Counted from the stretch's first letter, positions 54,754 through 64,000 are shown. The stretch is 64,000 bases of DNA from Micromonospora costi (GCF_003626655.1 NZ_RBAN01000003.1:372001-436000), one strand, 5' to 3'. Program-made: numbers and translations. The notes: a model not told the origin generated them from the sequence alone.

Positions 54754-55710
54754 ATGCCTTCCCCCTCACCGATCTTCGTCGCGGGTACGGGTCGTTCGGG
54801 AACGTCACGGATCGCCGACATCATCGGCGAACATCCGCTGATCCATCGGATTCCCATGGAGACCCGGTTTCTCATCGACCCGGGTGGCCTGCGGGACCTG
54901 GCCGACGCGCTCACCGATCGGTACGACCCCACCGTCGGCGAGGATGCCCTGCACCGGCTGAGCGACTTTCTCACCGTACGAGTGCCCGGCCGGCGCGACG
55001 ATCGCGGCAAAACCGTTCCCGAGTTGGTCGGCGAGCGGCGCTATAGGGACGCGGTGCAACAGCTCTGGCCGCAGTTGATCGCGTACACGTACGACGAACC
55101 TGCGCCCGCGGAAGGCTTCGGGGACGCCGACCGACCGTCCGGGCCGTTCGCGCCGGCGAGCCGCCGGCGGGTGGTCCCCAGGTACTTCAGCGACCGCAGC
55201 GAACTGCTCGGAATCCTGCGGGGCCTGATCGACACCATGTTCGGCGGCGCCGCCGCCGACGCGGGCAAGCCGACGTGGTGCGAGAAGACACCGTTCAACC
55301 TGCTGTGCATGGAGTTCCTCTGGGAACTGGTCCCCGAAGCGACCATCGTGCACATCAAGCGTCACCCGGTCTCAGTGCTCGCATCCCACCTGGCCCAGCC
55401 ATGGGCACCGGCCACCGTCGACGGCGCGCTCGCCTACCTCACGCCGGTCTACCACCGATGGCTCACCTGGAAGGACTCCGTCGACCTGACGGGCAGGCGA
55501 TACGTCGAGGTGAAAGCGGAGGATCTCGCTGCCGACTGGCCCGGGCAGCGCCGCGCCCTGTTCGAACGGCTCGACGTCGACGACTTCGCCACCTCCAAAA
55601 CGTTCCAGTCGCACAGGCTGACGAACCGCAACGACCAATTCGACGACGAAACCCGCGAGTTCATCGAAGAAGCACTCGGTAAGGTCATCCCGGCCATGGG
55701 ATATGAGTGA
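54754..55710 (+). CDS. Sulfotransferase family protein
   Basis: 318 residues. The PAPS 5'-phosphosulfate loop GTGRSGTS is at 11-18 and the 3'-phosphate region is HIKRHPVSVLAS. Family structure matches bacterial sulfotransferases that add sulfate from PAPS to a carbohydrate, lipid or natural product; acceptor unknown. It is the only apparently intact known enzyme gene in the island. ATG at 54754; no classic Shine-Dalgarno is obvious. A sulfonate-type uptake operon elsewhere in the window is probably unrelated. Confidence 0.85.
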   Translation: MPSPSPIFVAGTGRSGTSRIADIIGEHPLIHRIPMETRFLIDPGGLRDLADALTDRYDPTVGEDALHRLSDFLTVRVPGRRDDRGKTVPELVGERRYRDAVQQLWPQLIAYTYDEPAPAEGFGDADRPSGPFAPASRRRVVPRYFSDRSELLGILRGLIDTMFGGAAADAGKPTWCEKTPFNLLCMEFLWELVPEATIVHIKRHPVSVLASHLAQPWAPATVDGALAYLTPVYHRWLTWKDSVDLTGRRYVEVKAEDLAADWPGQRRALFERLDVDDFATSKTFQSHRLTNRNDQFDDETREFIEEALGKVIPAMGYE

Positions 55711-55791
55711 CGGCTCTGGCTCTCCACCTTGACGACGCAAGCTGATGTGTGACGGATCAAACGGAGTACGACACGCCGGCAGCCGGCCGGC

Positions 55792-55941
55792 CTCACCTGG
55801 GCGGTTTGGCGGAACGCGACGCTGGTCCTGTCGACGTACGGTCATCTGATGCCGGACTCGGAGGAGCGCACCCGCCGGGCGGTCGATGAGGCGTGGGGTT
55901 GTGCCCCCGGTGTGCCCCACGGCGAGGCATTAACCTCCTGA
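55792..55941 (+). pseudogene. Tyrosine recombinase (integrase), C-terminal remnant
   Basis: The frame reads LTWAVWRNATLVLSTYGHLM then PDSEERTRRAVDEAW to a stop. STYGHLMPDSEERTRRAV is the ending of actinobacterial phage/ICE integrases, with the nucleophilic tyrosine in TYGHL. The R-H-R residues and everything before are lost. It ends 12 bp before the ychF-side repeat and points to it, as integrase genes usually do. Confidence 0.78.
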
Positions 55942-55961
55942 CCTGTAGGAACGGGCCGGAT

Positions 55962-57047
<1,086 letters not shown>

Positions 57048-57070
57048 GACGAGCCAGCTTACCCGCGGCC

Positions 57071-57805
57071 TCAGCCGAGCAGGCGCGGGGCGATGACCGT
57101 TTCCCGCACCGTGCCGTCGGCGGAGCGGCTCACCTCGTACGCCGAGACACCCTCGCGGTCCGCGACCGCCTCGACCAGCTTGTCGCCCCGGTAGACGAGG
57201 CCGACGCCGTCGTCGGTGCAGTGCGAGACGGGCAGCGTGCCGTCGCCCACCAGCCGGTGGATCAGCGGCCGGCGCTGCTCCTCGCTGTCGTAGTGCACCC
57301 CGTTGCCGTACGGCAGCCAGCCCAGGGCGTCGGTGAACGCCCGCAGCTGCGGCCCGAAGCTGTCGGTGGCCCCGCCGACGTGCCAGCAGATCGAGCCCGC
57401 GGAGACACCGCCCAGCACCACACCGGCCTGCCAGCACTCGTGGAGGATCTCGTCGAGCCCGTGCGCCCGCCACACGGCCACGAGGTTCGCCACGCTGCCG
57501 CCGCCGACCCAGATCATGTCCTGGGCGAGCAGGTGCGTCCGGATGTCGTCGACGTTCGGCATCGGGAAGAGGGCGAGGTGCGACAGCCGGAACCGGGTGC
57601 CCGCGAACGCGCCGTAGAGAGCGGTGAACGAGGTGGGCTGGTCGCCCACGGCCTGGCCGAGGTAGCAGACGCGCGGCTCCGGGCCGGCCTGCGCCAGCTC
57701 CGCGCCAAGGTCGAAGACGGGGCCGGGCCGGAGGTCGTACGGCCCGCGCTTGCGGCTGAAGAAGCCCATGCTGGTGGCGAGGATGGTGGGTTCGCTGGCG
57801 GGCAC
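57071..57805 (-). CDS. Peptidase E-like serine peptidase (family S51)
   Basis: 244 residues. Nucleophile elbow GGVSAGS with Ser135, preceded by IWVGGGSVANLVAVWRAHGL, and a later SHCTDDGVGLVYRG with candidate His/Asp. S51 enzymes cleave N-terminal Asp dipeptides. GTG at 57805 is chosen; an internal ATG (MGFFSRKRG) is possible. Between ychF and a MarR gene, all on the minus strand. Confidence 0.88.
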   Translation of the reverse strand: MPASEPTILATSMGFFSRKRGPYDLRPGPVFDLGAELAQAGPEPRVCYLGQAVGDQPTSFTALYGAFAGTRFRLSHLALFPMPNVDDIRTHLLAQDMIWVGGGSVANLVAVWRAHGLDEILHECWQAGVVLGGVSAGSICWHVGGATDSFGPQLRAFTDALGWLPYGNGVHYDSEEQRRPLIHRLVGDGTLPVSHCTDDGVGLVYRGDKLVEAVADREGVSAYEVSRSADGTVRETVIAPRLLG

Positions 57806-57888
57806 CGGTCGTCCTTCCGTCGGAGGCAGCCGCCGACCATCCTGCCCCAGCCGGCGCCGGGCGGCCGCGCCGACACCGGGCGCGGGCG

Positions 57889-58419
57889 TCAGCGCCCGCC
57901 GCCCGCCGCGCCGGCGAGGAGCGTACGCAGCAGGTCGCCGAGGCGTTCCTGGTCCTCCGGCGGCAGCGTGTCGAGGATCCGGCGCTGCACGGCCAGCCCG
58001 GCGTCGGCGGCCTCCTCGATCACCTGTCGGCCGGTGTCGGTGAGGGTCACCTGGAGACCCCGCCGGTCGGTCGGGTCGGGTGAGCGACGGACGAGACCGG
58101 CCCGCTCGAGCCGGTCGAGCCTTCCGGTCATCCCGCCGGAGGTGAGCATCAGCGAGGCGGTGAGCGCCTTCGGCGCCAGGGTGTACGGCTCGCCGGAGCG
58201 GCGCAGCGCGGCCAGCACGTCGAACTCGCCCCGGCCGATCCCCCAGCGCGCGTACACGCGCTCCTGCTCGTCCCCGACCAGCCGGGCCAGCCGGTAGATC
58301 CGGCCGAACACGGCCATCGGCTCGGGACGCATGCCGGGGCGCTCGCGTCGCCACTGCGCGACGATGCCGTCCACGTCGTCCCGGGTCTCGCGTTCCGCCA
58401 CATCCGGATTGTGCCGCAT
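57889..58419 (-). CDS. MarR family transcriptional regulator
   Basis: 176 residues. Winged-helix core (GRGEFDVLAALRRSGEPYTLAPKAL; SGGMTGRLDRLERAGLVRRSPDPTDRRGLQV) with a helical dimer frame. It most likely represses the divergent DMT exporter gene through the palindrome between them. ATG at 58419. Confidence 0.92.
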   Translation of the reverse strand: MRHNPDVAERETRDDVDGIVAQWRRERPGMRPEPMAVFGRIYRLARLVGDEQERVYARWGIGRGEFDVLAALRRSGEPYTLAPKALTASLMLTSGGMTGRLDRLERAGLVRRSPDPTDRRGLQVTLTDTGRQVIEEAADAGLAVQRRILDTLPPEDQERLGDLLRTLLAGAAGGGR

Positions 58420-58446
58420 GGAACCCTTCCCCTTTTACTCGACCCT

Positions 58447-58470
58447 AAGTATCTTAGCTCTAAGATACTT
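58447..58470. promoter_or_regulatory. Perfect MarR-type operator
   Basis: AAGTATCTTAG and CTAAGATACTT, 11-bp perfect arms around CT, 18 bp before the DMT start and 27 bp from the MarR start. AT-rich in a GC-rich window. It would block both promoters when bound. Confidence 0.85.
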
Positions 58471-58488
58471 ATTCGTGAGGAGAATGCC

Positions 58489-59463
58489 GTGGACCGTCGT
58501 TGGACCGACGTGCTGTCGACCGCCGTCGCGCCCGCCACCTGGGGCACGACGTACCTGGTGACCAGCGAACTGCTGCCCCCGGGCCGGCCGCTCTGGTCCG
58601 GCGTGCTCCGGGCGCTCCCGGCCGGCCTGCTGCTGCTCGCGCTCACCCGGCACCGCCCCCACGGCACCTGGTGGTGGCGCTCGGTGGTGCTGGGCGCGCT
58701 CAACATCGGGGCGTTCTTCCCGCTGCTCTTCCTCGCCGCGTACCGGCTGCCCGGCGGCACGGCCGCCGTGCTGGGCGCCGTCCAACCGCTGCTGGTGGCC
58801 GGGCTGACCGTGCTGGTCCTCCACGAACGGCCCCGGGCCGTGGCCGCCGCCGTCGTCGCGCCGCTCGGCGTCACGCTCGTGGTGCTGCGCCCGGACGCCG
58901 GGCTGGACGCGATCGGCGTCGCCGCCGGGCTGGCCGGCACGGCCGCCATGGCGACCGGGCTGGTGCTCACCCGACGGTGGGGACGGCCCGACGGGGTGAG
59001 CACCCTCACCGTCACCGGCTGGCAGCTCGCCGCCGGCGGGCTCATGGTGGTGCCGCTCGCCCTCGCCGTCGAGGGCCGGCCGCCGGCACCGGACGTGCCC
59101 GCCCTGGCCGGGTACGCCTGGCTCACGCTGGTCGGCACCGCACTCGCGTACGCGCTCTGGTTCCGGGGCGCCGCCCGGCTACCGGTCACCCAGGTGTCCC
59201 TGCTCGGCGCGCTCAGCCCGCTCACCGCCGCCGTCCTCGGCTGGCTGGCGCTGGGCCAGTCGTTCACCGCCTGGCAGCTGGCCGGGTTCGTCCTCGCGGT
59301 CGGCGCCACGGCGCTGGGCCAGCGCCCGCCTCGGGCCGACAACCGACCCCGGTCGGCCGTCCTGCGCCGGCTGCGCCGCCCGGTGAACGCTCGGCGGCCG
59401 CTCCCGGACGCGACTCAGCCGCGGCCGGTCGCCGGTCAGTGCCTCGTCTCCCCCGATCGGTGA
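58489..59463 (+). CDS. EamA/DMT family transporter
   Basis: 324 residues with about ten transmembrane helices in two EamA repeats (ATWGTTYLVTSELLPPGRPL; ALWFRGAARLPVTQVSLLG) and a cytoplasmic basic tail. Members export metabolites or drugs. GTG at 58489 follows GAGGAGA; the earlier ATG would put the operator inside the gene. Its regulator is the divergent MarR gene. Confidence 0.9.
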   Translation: MDRRWTDVLSTAVAPATWGTTYLVTSELLPPGRPLWSGVLRALPAGLLLLALTRHRPHGTWWWRSVVLGALNIGAFFPLLFLAAYRLPGGTAAVLGAVQPLLVAGLTVLVLHERPRAVAAAVVAPLGVTLVVLRPDAGLDAIGVAAGLAGTAAMATGLVLTRRWGRPDGVSTLTVTGWQLAAGGLMVVPLALAVEGRPPAPDVPALAGYAWLTLVGTALAYALWFRGAARLPVTQVSLLGALSPLTAAVLGWLALGQSFTAWQLAGFVLAVGATALGQRPPRADNRPRSAVLRRLRRPVNARRPLPDATQPRPVAGQCLVSPDR

Positions 59464-59525
59464 CGGGTGGGCGGCACGACACGCCGCGCGGGGACTCGGT
59501 GGAGCGTCAACGATCCTGGGGGCGG

Positions 59526-60071
59526 TCAGCCGCGGCGGAGCTGGCGCGGGATCACCGCGCCGAACGGCCGGACCGGCCCGGTCGGTGGCTCCGTGGGCGG
59601 GTCGGTCACCGGCGGCAGGGCCTCGACCAGCTCGGCCGTCAGGTCGCCCGGCGCCAGTTCGCGGGACGCGGCGAGCGGCAGCGTGAACCGGGCCTCGGCG
59701 GCCGGGCCGGCCGCCCGCGACTCGCGGAGCATCCAGCGCACCTCGTCGGCCGTCCAGCCCAGCCCGGCCCGGCCCGCGATCTCGCGGACCAGCCGCAGGC
59801 CGACCCGCGTGTCGTCGTCGTAGAAGCGCATGCACCAGTGGTGGGCCCACATGCCGAGCGCCCGGAGCCCGTCGTCGTCGAGGGAACCGGCCAGCCGGCC
59901 GCACGCGGTGTCGGCGAACGGGAGGGTGGGATCGGTGGCGCGGTCGCGCTCGATGGCGCCGACGGCGGCCGGGGCCACGGCCCGCATCCGCCGGTAGAAG
60001 CCCTGAAGGACGGCCCGGTCAAGCGGAGGGTGCCCGCTCCGCGTCGCTCCCGGACCCGCCACGCTCGCCAT
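59526..60071 (-). CDS. Hypothetical protein
   Basis: 181 residues. LQGFYRRMRAVAPAAVGAIER, LGMWAHHWCMRFYDDDTRV and a Pro-rich C-terminus; probably helical and soluble. No family recognised. ATG at 60071 is preferred to a start further up with poor codon use. No close partner gene. Confidence 0.6.
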   Translation of the reverse strand: MASVAGPGATRSGHPPLDRAVLQGFYRRMRAVAPAAVGAIERDRATDPTLPFADTACGRLAGSLDDDGLRALGMWAHHWCMRFYDDDTRVGLRLVREIAGRAGLGWTADEVRWMLRESRAAGPAAEARFTLPLAASRELAPGDLTAELVEALPPVTDPPTEPPTGPVRPFGAVIPRQLRRG

Positions 60072-60178
60072 CGCCGCACCCCTTCTTGAGTTGGTGGCCG
60101 GACCGTACCGTCCACTACCGACACTTTCGCGCCCACCCAGGTCCCCGGCCCGGTCCCGGACCCCGCCCCCAGCCCTGC

Positions 60179-60234
60179 TGATCAAGAGCTCTGCGTCAAA
60201 CGGGAGCCCGATCCTGACGCAAACCTCTTGATCA
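60179..60234. repeat. 54-bp palindromic intergenic element, copy 2 (with flanking pair)
   Basis: TGATCAAGAGCTCTGCGTCA and TGACGCAAACCTCTTGATCA match at 18 of 20. The GATC...GATC core (60,180-60,233) equals copy 1 at 17,785-17,838 in length. It lies at the end of the HxlR gene. Confidence 0.82.
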
Positions 60235-60243
60235 CGCAGGTGG

Positions 60244-60627
60244 TCACGCGGGCGGGGGCGTGGGTGGGGGTGGGGTTGGGTTGGCGCGGCGGTGGTGGCT
60301 CCAGTCGATCAGGGGCTGGAGGAGGGTCATCAGCTCCCGGCCGTCGGGGGTGGGCTCGTACCGGATCTGGACCGGCGAGGTCGGGATCACGGTGCGCCGG
60401 ATCAACCCGTCGGCCTCCAGCTCCTTGAGCCGCTGGGCGAGCAGGCGGTCGGAGATCCCGGCCACGGCCGCCCGGTACTCCCCGAACCGGCGCGCCCCCC
60501 GCGTGCCGGCCAGCATGATCGCGCCGGTCCACCGCCGGCCCACCAGCTCCAGCGCGTCCTGGAAGACCCGGCAGCCGGTGTCGTCGATGTCCTGGTAACG
60601 CCGCAGCGCGGCGATCTCCGCACTCAT
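60244..60627 (-). CDS. HxlR family transcriptional regulator
   Basis: 127 residues. GCRVFQDALELVGRRWTGAIML, RRFGEYRAAVAGISDRLLAQRLKELEADGLI and YEPTPDGRELMTLL are the HxlR winged helix; the Cys in the CRVF position is the site of thiol sensing in YodB/HypR-type members, so redox or electrophile response is possible. Pro-rich tail. ATG at 60627 (GTG at 60630 also open). Divergent from an LLM oxidoreductase gene. Confidence 0.9.
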   Translation of the reverse strand: MSAEIAALRRYQDIDDTGCRVFQDALELVGRRWTGAIMLAGTRGARRFGEYRAAVAGISDRLLAQRLKELEADGLIRRTVIPTSPVQIRYEPTPDGRELMTLLQPLIDWSHHRRANPTPPPPTPPPA

Positions 60628-60631
60628 CACT

Positions 60632-60646
60632 TACCAAATATTAGTA
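60632..60646. promoter_or_regulatory. HxlR-type operator
   Basis: TACCAAATATTAGTA is an imperfect AT-rich palindrome of the TAC(N)9GTA form used by HxlR/YodB regulators, 4 bp from the HxlR start and 48 bp from the LLM start. Confidence 0.6.
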
Positions 60647-60694
60647 GCTAACCTCAGGTTTGCCCACTCGCCCGGCGCCGCCCACGCTTGCCTC

Positions 60695-61594
60695 ATGACC
60701 GATCACGGACACCCGATCACGTTCGGCCTGAGCCTGGATCCGTCCGCCGACACCCTGGCCGAGACGCGACACCTGGCGCGGGCCGCCGCCGACGGCGGGC
60801 TCGAGTACCTCGCCGTCCAGGACCACGCCTACCAACCCGGACACCTCGACACCTGGACCCTCATCAGTCACCTCGCCGCCGAAACCGGGCGGATCTCCTT
60901 CCTCACCGACGTGGCCGACCTGCAACTGCGCCCGCCGGCCATGCTCGCCAAGGCCGGCGCGTCGCTCGGCGTCCTCACCGGCGGGCGGATCGTCCTCGGC
61001 GTCGGCGGTGGACCGAGCGCCGACGCCGTGGCGGCCATGGGCGGCCCCCGGCGCAGCGGCGCGGAGACCATCACGTACGTCGCGGAATCCCTGCAGATCA
61101 TGCGCCGGGCGCTGGCCGGGGAGGCCGTCCGGTTCCACGGCGAGCAGCACACCGTCGAGGGATACGCGGGCGGCCCCGTGCCGCCGGCGCCGGTGCCGCT
61201 GTGGCTGGGCGGGCAGCGACCCCGCATGCTCGCGGTCGCCGGCCGGTACGCCGACGGCTGGATCTCCCCGCTCAACATCTACGTGCCGCCCGCCGAGGTG
61301 CCGGGCCGGCAGCGGATCATCGACGAGGCCGCCCGCGCGGCCGGACGGGAGCCGGCGTCGGTACGGCGGATCTACAACGTCATCGGCGCGATCGGCGCAC
61401 CGGGCGGCGGCACGGGGCTGGTGGGCGACGTCCGGCTCTGGGTCGACACGCTCACCTCGTGGGCCGTCGACCTCGGCTTCGACACGTTCGTCTTCTGGCC
61501 CACCAGGTCGCCCCGCTCGCAACTGCGGGCGTTCACCGACCGGGTGGTCCCCGCCGTACGCGAGCAGGTGCGCGAGATCCGGGGGCAGCGGTGA
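60695..61594 (+). CDS. LLM class flavin/F420-dependent oxidoreductase
   Basis: 299 residues, luciferase-like TIM barrel (GLSLDPSADTLAETRHLARAA; LGVLTGGRIVLGVGGG; VPLWLGGQRPRMLAVAGRYADGW). Actinobacterial members use F420 or FMN; which is used cannot be told here. ATG at 60695. Translationally coupled by GTGA to an FAD oxidase, under the divergent HxlR regulator. Confidence 0.88.
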   Translation: MTDHGHPITFGLSLDPSADTLAETRHLARAAADGGLEYLAVQDHAYQPGHLDTWTLISHLAAETGRISFLTDVADLQLRPPAMLAKAGASLGVLTGGRIVLGVGGGPSADAVAAMGGPRRSGAETITYVAESLQIMRRALAGEAVRFHGEQHTVEGYAGGPVPPAPVPLWLGGQRPRMLAVAGRYADGWISPLNIYVPPAEVPGRQRIIDEAARAAGREPASVRRIYNVIGAIGAPGGGTGLVGDVRLWVDTLTSWAVDLGFDTFVFWPTRSPRSQLRAFTDRVVPAVREQVREIRGQR

Positions 61595-62928
61595 AAACGC
61601 TGTCCCGCGTCCCCGAGCCGCTGACCGGGAAGATCGTCACGCCCGGCGACCGGCGGTACGCGCTGCTGCGCTCGACGTACACCACGACGCACTCCCCCGC
61701 GGGCGTCCTGCTGCCGGAGACCACCGCCGAGGTGGTCGCCGCGGTCCGGTACGCCCGCGAGCAGGGGCTTCCGATCGCCGTCCGCAGCGGCGGCCACGGG
61801 CTCGCCGGCACGTCGTCGAACGACGGCGGGATCGTGATCGACCTGTCCGCCCTGAACCGGGTGGAGGTCGTGGACGAGCGGTCCCGGCTGGTCCGGGTCG
61901 AGGCCGGCGCCCGCTGGGCGGCGGTCGCGAAGACCCTCGCCCCGTACGGGCTGGCGATCAGCTCCGGCGACCACGGCAACGTGGGCGTCGGCGGCCTCGC
62001 CACCGGCGGCGGCGTCGGCTGGCTGGTCCGCCGGTACGGGCTGACCATCGACCACGTCCGGGCGGTGGAGGTCGTGCTCGCGGACGGCACGCTGGTACGC
62101 GCCGACGCCGAACACGAGCCGGAGCTGTTCTGGGTGGTCCGCGGCGCGGGCGCCGGGGCCGGCATCGTGGTGGCGTTCGAGATCGAGGCGACCGAGGTCC
62201 GCAACGTCGGGCTGGCGCAGCTCGCCATCGAGGCCACGCCGGACGGCGCGACCGTGTGGCAGTGGGCGGAGCGGCTCGCAGAGGCGCCCCGGGAACTATC
62301 CACGGCGGCGGTGCTGTTTCCGCACGGGCGCTCGGCCGTCCTCTCGATCACGGCGGTGGTCGCCGCCGAGAGCCTGCGCCGGGCCCGCCCGCTGGTCGAG
62401 CCGCTGCTCGCCATCGGGAGGCTGCTCGACCACCGCGTCGACCTCGTGCCGTATCCCGCTCTGGTTCCGCTGGGCCACCTGCACCCGAACGTCGGGCAGC
62501 AGGCCAGTACGACCACGAACGGCCTGCTCACGATGGACGACGGTGGCGCCCGGGCGATCATGCGGGCGGTCACCGGGCCGGAGCGGGCGCTGATCCAGCT
62601 CCGGTCGGTGGGCGGGGCGGTCAACGACGTGGACCCGGACGCGACCGCGTACCCGCACCGCCACCAGGACACGCTCGTGGTCGGCACGGTGTTCCCGCCG
62701 CAGGGCGGCGGGGCGCTGGACGCCGCGTGGCGGGGCATCGGCCAGCGGGCCGACGGCGCGTACGTGAACTTCGAGAGCCGGCCGGACCGGGCGGCGTTCG
62801 ACCGGATCTATCCGGGCGCGACCGGCCGGCGGGTGGCGGAGCTGTGGCGCCGGTACGACCCGGACGGCGTGTTCCGGCCGCGCCTGCTCGACCCGGCGCG
62901 GGGCCGGGCGGGCGCGCGGCGCCGCTGA
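61591..62928 (+). CDS. FAD-dependent oxidase (berberine-bridge-enzyme-like, mono-covalent)
   Basis: 445 residues. FAD-binding part: RSGGHGLAGTSSNDGG with His69 for the 8-alpha-histidyl flavin link, and GVGGLATGGGVGWL. The cysteine that makes the second flavin bond in BBE-type enzymes is His here (GDHGNVG). C-terminal BBE-like region near AYVNFESRPD. It oxidises an alcohol, sugar or amine-type substrate. GTG at 61591 overlaps the LLM stop by 4 bp. Confidence 0.87.
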   Translation: MKTLSRVPEPLTGKIVTPGDRRYALLRSTYTTTHSPAGVLLPETTAEVVAAVRYAREQGLPIAVRSGGHGLAGTSSNDGGIVIDLSALNRVEVVDERSRLVRVEAGARWAAVAKTLAPYGLAISSGDHGNVGVGGLATGGGVGWLVRRYGLTIDHVRAVEVVLADGTLVRADAEHEPELFWVVRGAGAGAGIVVAFEIEATEVRNVGLAQLAIEATPDGATVWQWAERLAEAPRELSTAAVLFPHGRSAVLSITAVVAAESLRRARPLVEPLLAIGRLLDHRVDLVPYPALVPLGHLHPNVGQQASTTTNGLLTMDDGGARAIMRAVTGPERALIQLRSVGGAVNDVDPDATAYPHRHQDTLVVGTVFPPQGGGALDAAWRGIGQRADGAYVNFESRPDRAAFDRIYPGATGRRVAELWRRYDPDGVFRPRLLDPARGRAGARRR

Positions 62929-62998
62929 ACGACCGGCCGCACGGCCAGGTCCGATTCCCGCCAGCCGGTACCCGCCGACCGGGGGCATCATCGGTGGC

Positions 62999-64000
62999 GT
63001 GGACTTGGACTTCGAGCGGTGCTACCGGGCCGTGGACAGCCGTGACCAGCGCTTCGACGGCTGGTTCTACACCGGCGTGACGTCGACCGGCATCTACTGC
63101 CGGCCGTCGTGCCCGGCCACCACGCCCAAACGGCAGAACGTCAGGTTCTTCCCGTCGGCGGCCGCGGCACAGGGTGCGGGGCTGCGTGCGTGCCGTCGCT
63201 GCCGGCCGGACGCGGCACCGGGCTCGCCCCAGTGGGACGTCCGGGCGGACGTGGTAGGTCGGGCCATGCGGCTGATCGCCGACGGGGTGGTCGACCGCGA
63301 CGGCGTGCCCGGGCTCGCCTCCCGGCTCGGCTACACGGAACGGCACCTGCACCGGATGCTCCGCACCGAACTGGGGGCCGGACCGCTCGCGCTGGCCCGC
63401 GCCCAGCGGGCGCAGACCGCCCGGATCCTGATCGAGACCACCGCGCTCGGCATGGCGGAGGTCGCGTTCGCGGCCGGGTTCGGCAGCGTACGGCAGTTCA
63501 ACGACACGGTCCGTGAGGTGTACGGGGTGCCGCCGACGCAGTTGCGCGAGGCGCGGCGCGGGCGGGTCCCCGCGGGCGGGGCGGGCACGATCACGCTCCG
63601 GCTCGCGTACCGGCCGCCGCTGCACGCCGTCGCGCTGCTGGACTTCCTCGCCCTGCGGGCGTTGCCCGGCGTCGAGGACGTCCGCGACGGCACGTACCGC
63701 CGGGGTCTGCGGCTGCCGCACGGCGTCGCCGAGGTGGCCCTGACCCCGGCGGACGGCCACGTGTCGGCGACGCTGCGGCTCGCCGACATGCGTGACCTGG
63801 CGCCGGCGGTGGCCCGCTGCCGCCGCCTGCTGGACCTCGATGCGGACCCGGTGGCCGTCGACGCGACCCTGGCCGCGGACCCGGCGCTCGCCCCCGCGGT
63901 CGCGGCGGAGCCGGGCATCCGGGTGCCCCGCTCGGTGGACGGCTTCGAGATGGCGGTACGCGCGATCGTCGGCCAGCAGGTCTCGGTGGCTGCCGCCCGC
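62999..64000 (+). CDS. Ada-AlkA fusion: methylation-responsive activator and glycosylase, cut by window end
   Basis: 334 residues are present. Ada N-terminal zinc domain with Cys34, Cys38, Cys65 and Cys68 (GIYCRPSC; ACRRC), one of which accepts methyl from phosphotriesters; AraC-type HTH (GLASRLGYTERHLHRMLR; AEVAFAAGFGSVRQFND); then the AlkA N-domain and the start of the HhH-GPD glycosylase (VRAIVGQQVSVAAAR). It should sense and excise alkylated bases. GTG at 62999. Confidence 0.93.
   Translation, partial: MDLDFERCYRAVDSRDQRFDGWFYTGVTSTGIYCRPSCPATTPKRQNVRFFPSAAAAQGAGLRACRRCRPDAAPGSPQWDVRADVVGRAMRLIADGVVDRDGVPGLASRLGYTERHLHRMLRTELGAGPLALARAQRAQTARILIETTALGMAEVAFAAGFGSVRQFNDTVREVYGVPPTQLREARRGRVPAGGAGTITLRLAYRPPLHAVALLDFLALRALPGVEDVRDGTYRRGLRLPHGVAEVALTPADGHVSATLRLADMRDLAPAVARCRRLLDLDADPVAVDATLAADPALAPAVAAEPGIRVPRSVDGFEMAVRAIVGQQVSVAAAR

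Noticed and set aside
54537-55010. 157-codon minus-strand frame over the sulfotransferase start
   Set aside because: Antisense to a gene with clear PAPS motifs and itself lacks any recognisable domain.

Overview
This is a 64-kb stretch of a high-GC actinomycete chromosome, most likely from Micromonosporaceae (Micromonospora-like). The pointers are very high third-position GC, many GTG starts, many 4-bp stop/start overlaps, the helicase-nuclease AdnAB, mycothiol deacetylase MshB, a 7Fe ferredoxin next to an actinobacterial-type dapC, a mycobacterial Sdh1-type succinate dehydrogenase, and a possible F420-dependent LLM oxidoreductase. I see no rRNA, tRNA or CRISPR array.

Layout. 1-3.3 kb: end of a NudC-like gene and a pair of M16 peptidases (one active, one not). 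3.5-6.3 kb: a sulfonate/taurine-type ABC operon behind a dyad-bearing promoter. 6.4-8.7 kb: a small membrane protein, a DEAD-box helicase whose ribosome binding site lies in a hairpin, and cspA. 8.7-15.8 kb: adnA-adnB, with a 30-bp coding minisatellite near the start of adnA. 15.9-20.6 kb: two LOG-family genes, then dapE and dapD divergent. 20.7-30.5 kb: a membrane-interrupted alpha/beta hydrolase, a kinase-like gene, SIMPL protein, tyrA, dapC (apparent CTG start), fdxA, an Rv0428c-like acetyltransferase, small membrane proteins and mshB. 30.5-39 kb: an S9 dipeptidyl peptidase convergent with a five-gene peptide ABC operon. 39.2-46.3 kb: tldD-tldE and sdhCAB. 46.4-52.6 kb: short enzymes and regulators, including a frameshifted methyltransferase. 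52.6-56.0 kb: a decayed integrative element. 56-64 kb: ychF, peptidase E, MarR/DMT and HxlR/LLM/FAD-oxidase modules, and an Ada-AlkA fusion cut by the window end.

The most unusual region is 52,635-55,981. A perfect 28-bp direct repeat flanks it. One copy is the natural 3' end of ychF, and beside that copy lies the C-terminal remnant of a tyrosine integrase. Between the repeats are IS481-like and IS110-like transposase remnants, a frameshifted ORF, an orphan gene and an intact sulfotransferase. This reads as a degenerate island that integrated into the 3' end of ychF.

Small-scale structure is also rich. Intergenic inverted repeats occur, two of them as same-length pairs (61 bp and 54 bp). Three gene junctions carry mini-ORFs of 14-27 codons tied to neighbours by ATGA/GTGA overlaps. 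MarR, LysR and HxlR genes each have a dyad at or next to their promoters. Functionally the window is mainly housekeeping (diaminopimelate, tyrosine, mycothiol, respiration, DNA repair, peptide uptake and turnover) with one accessory insertion.
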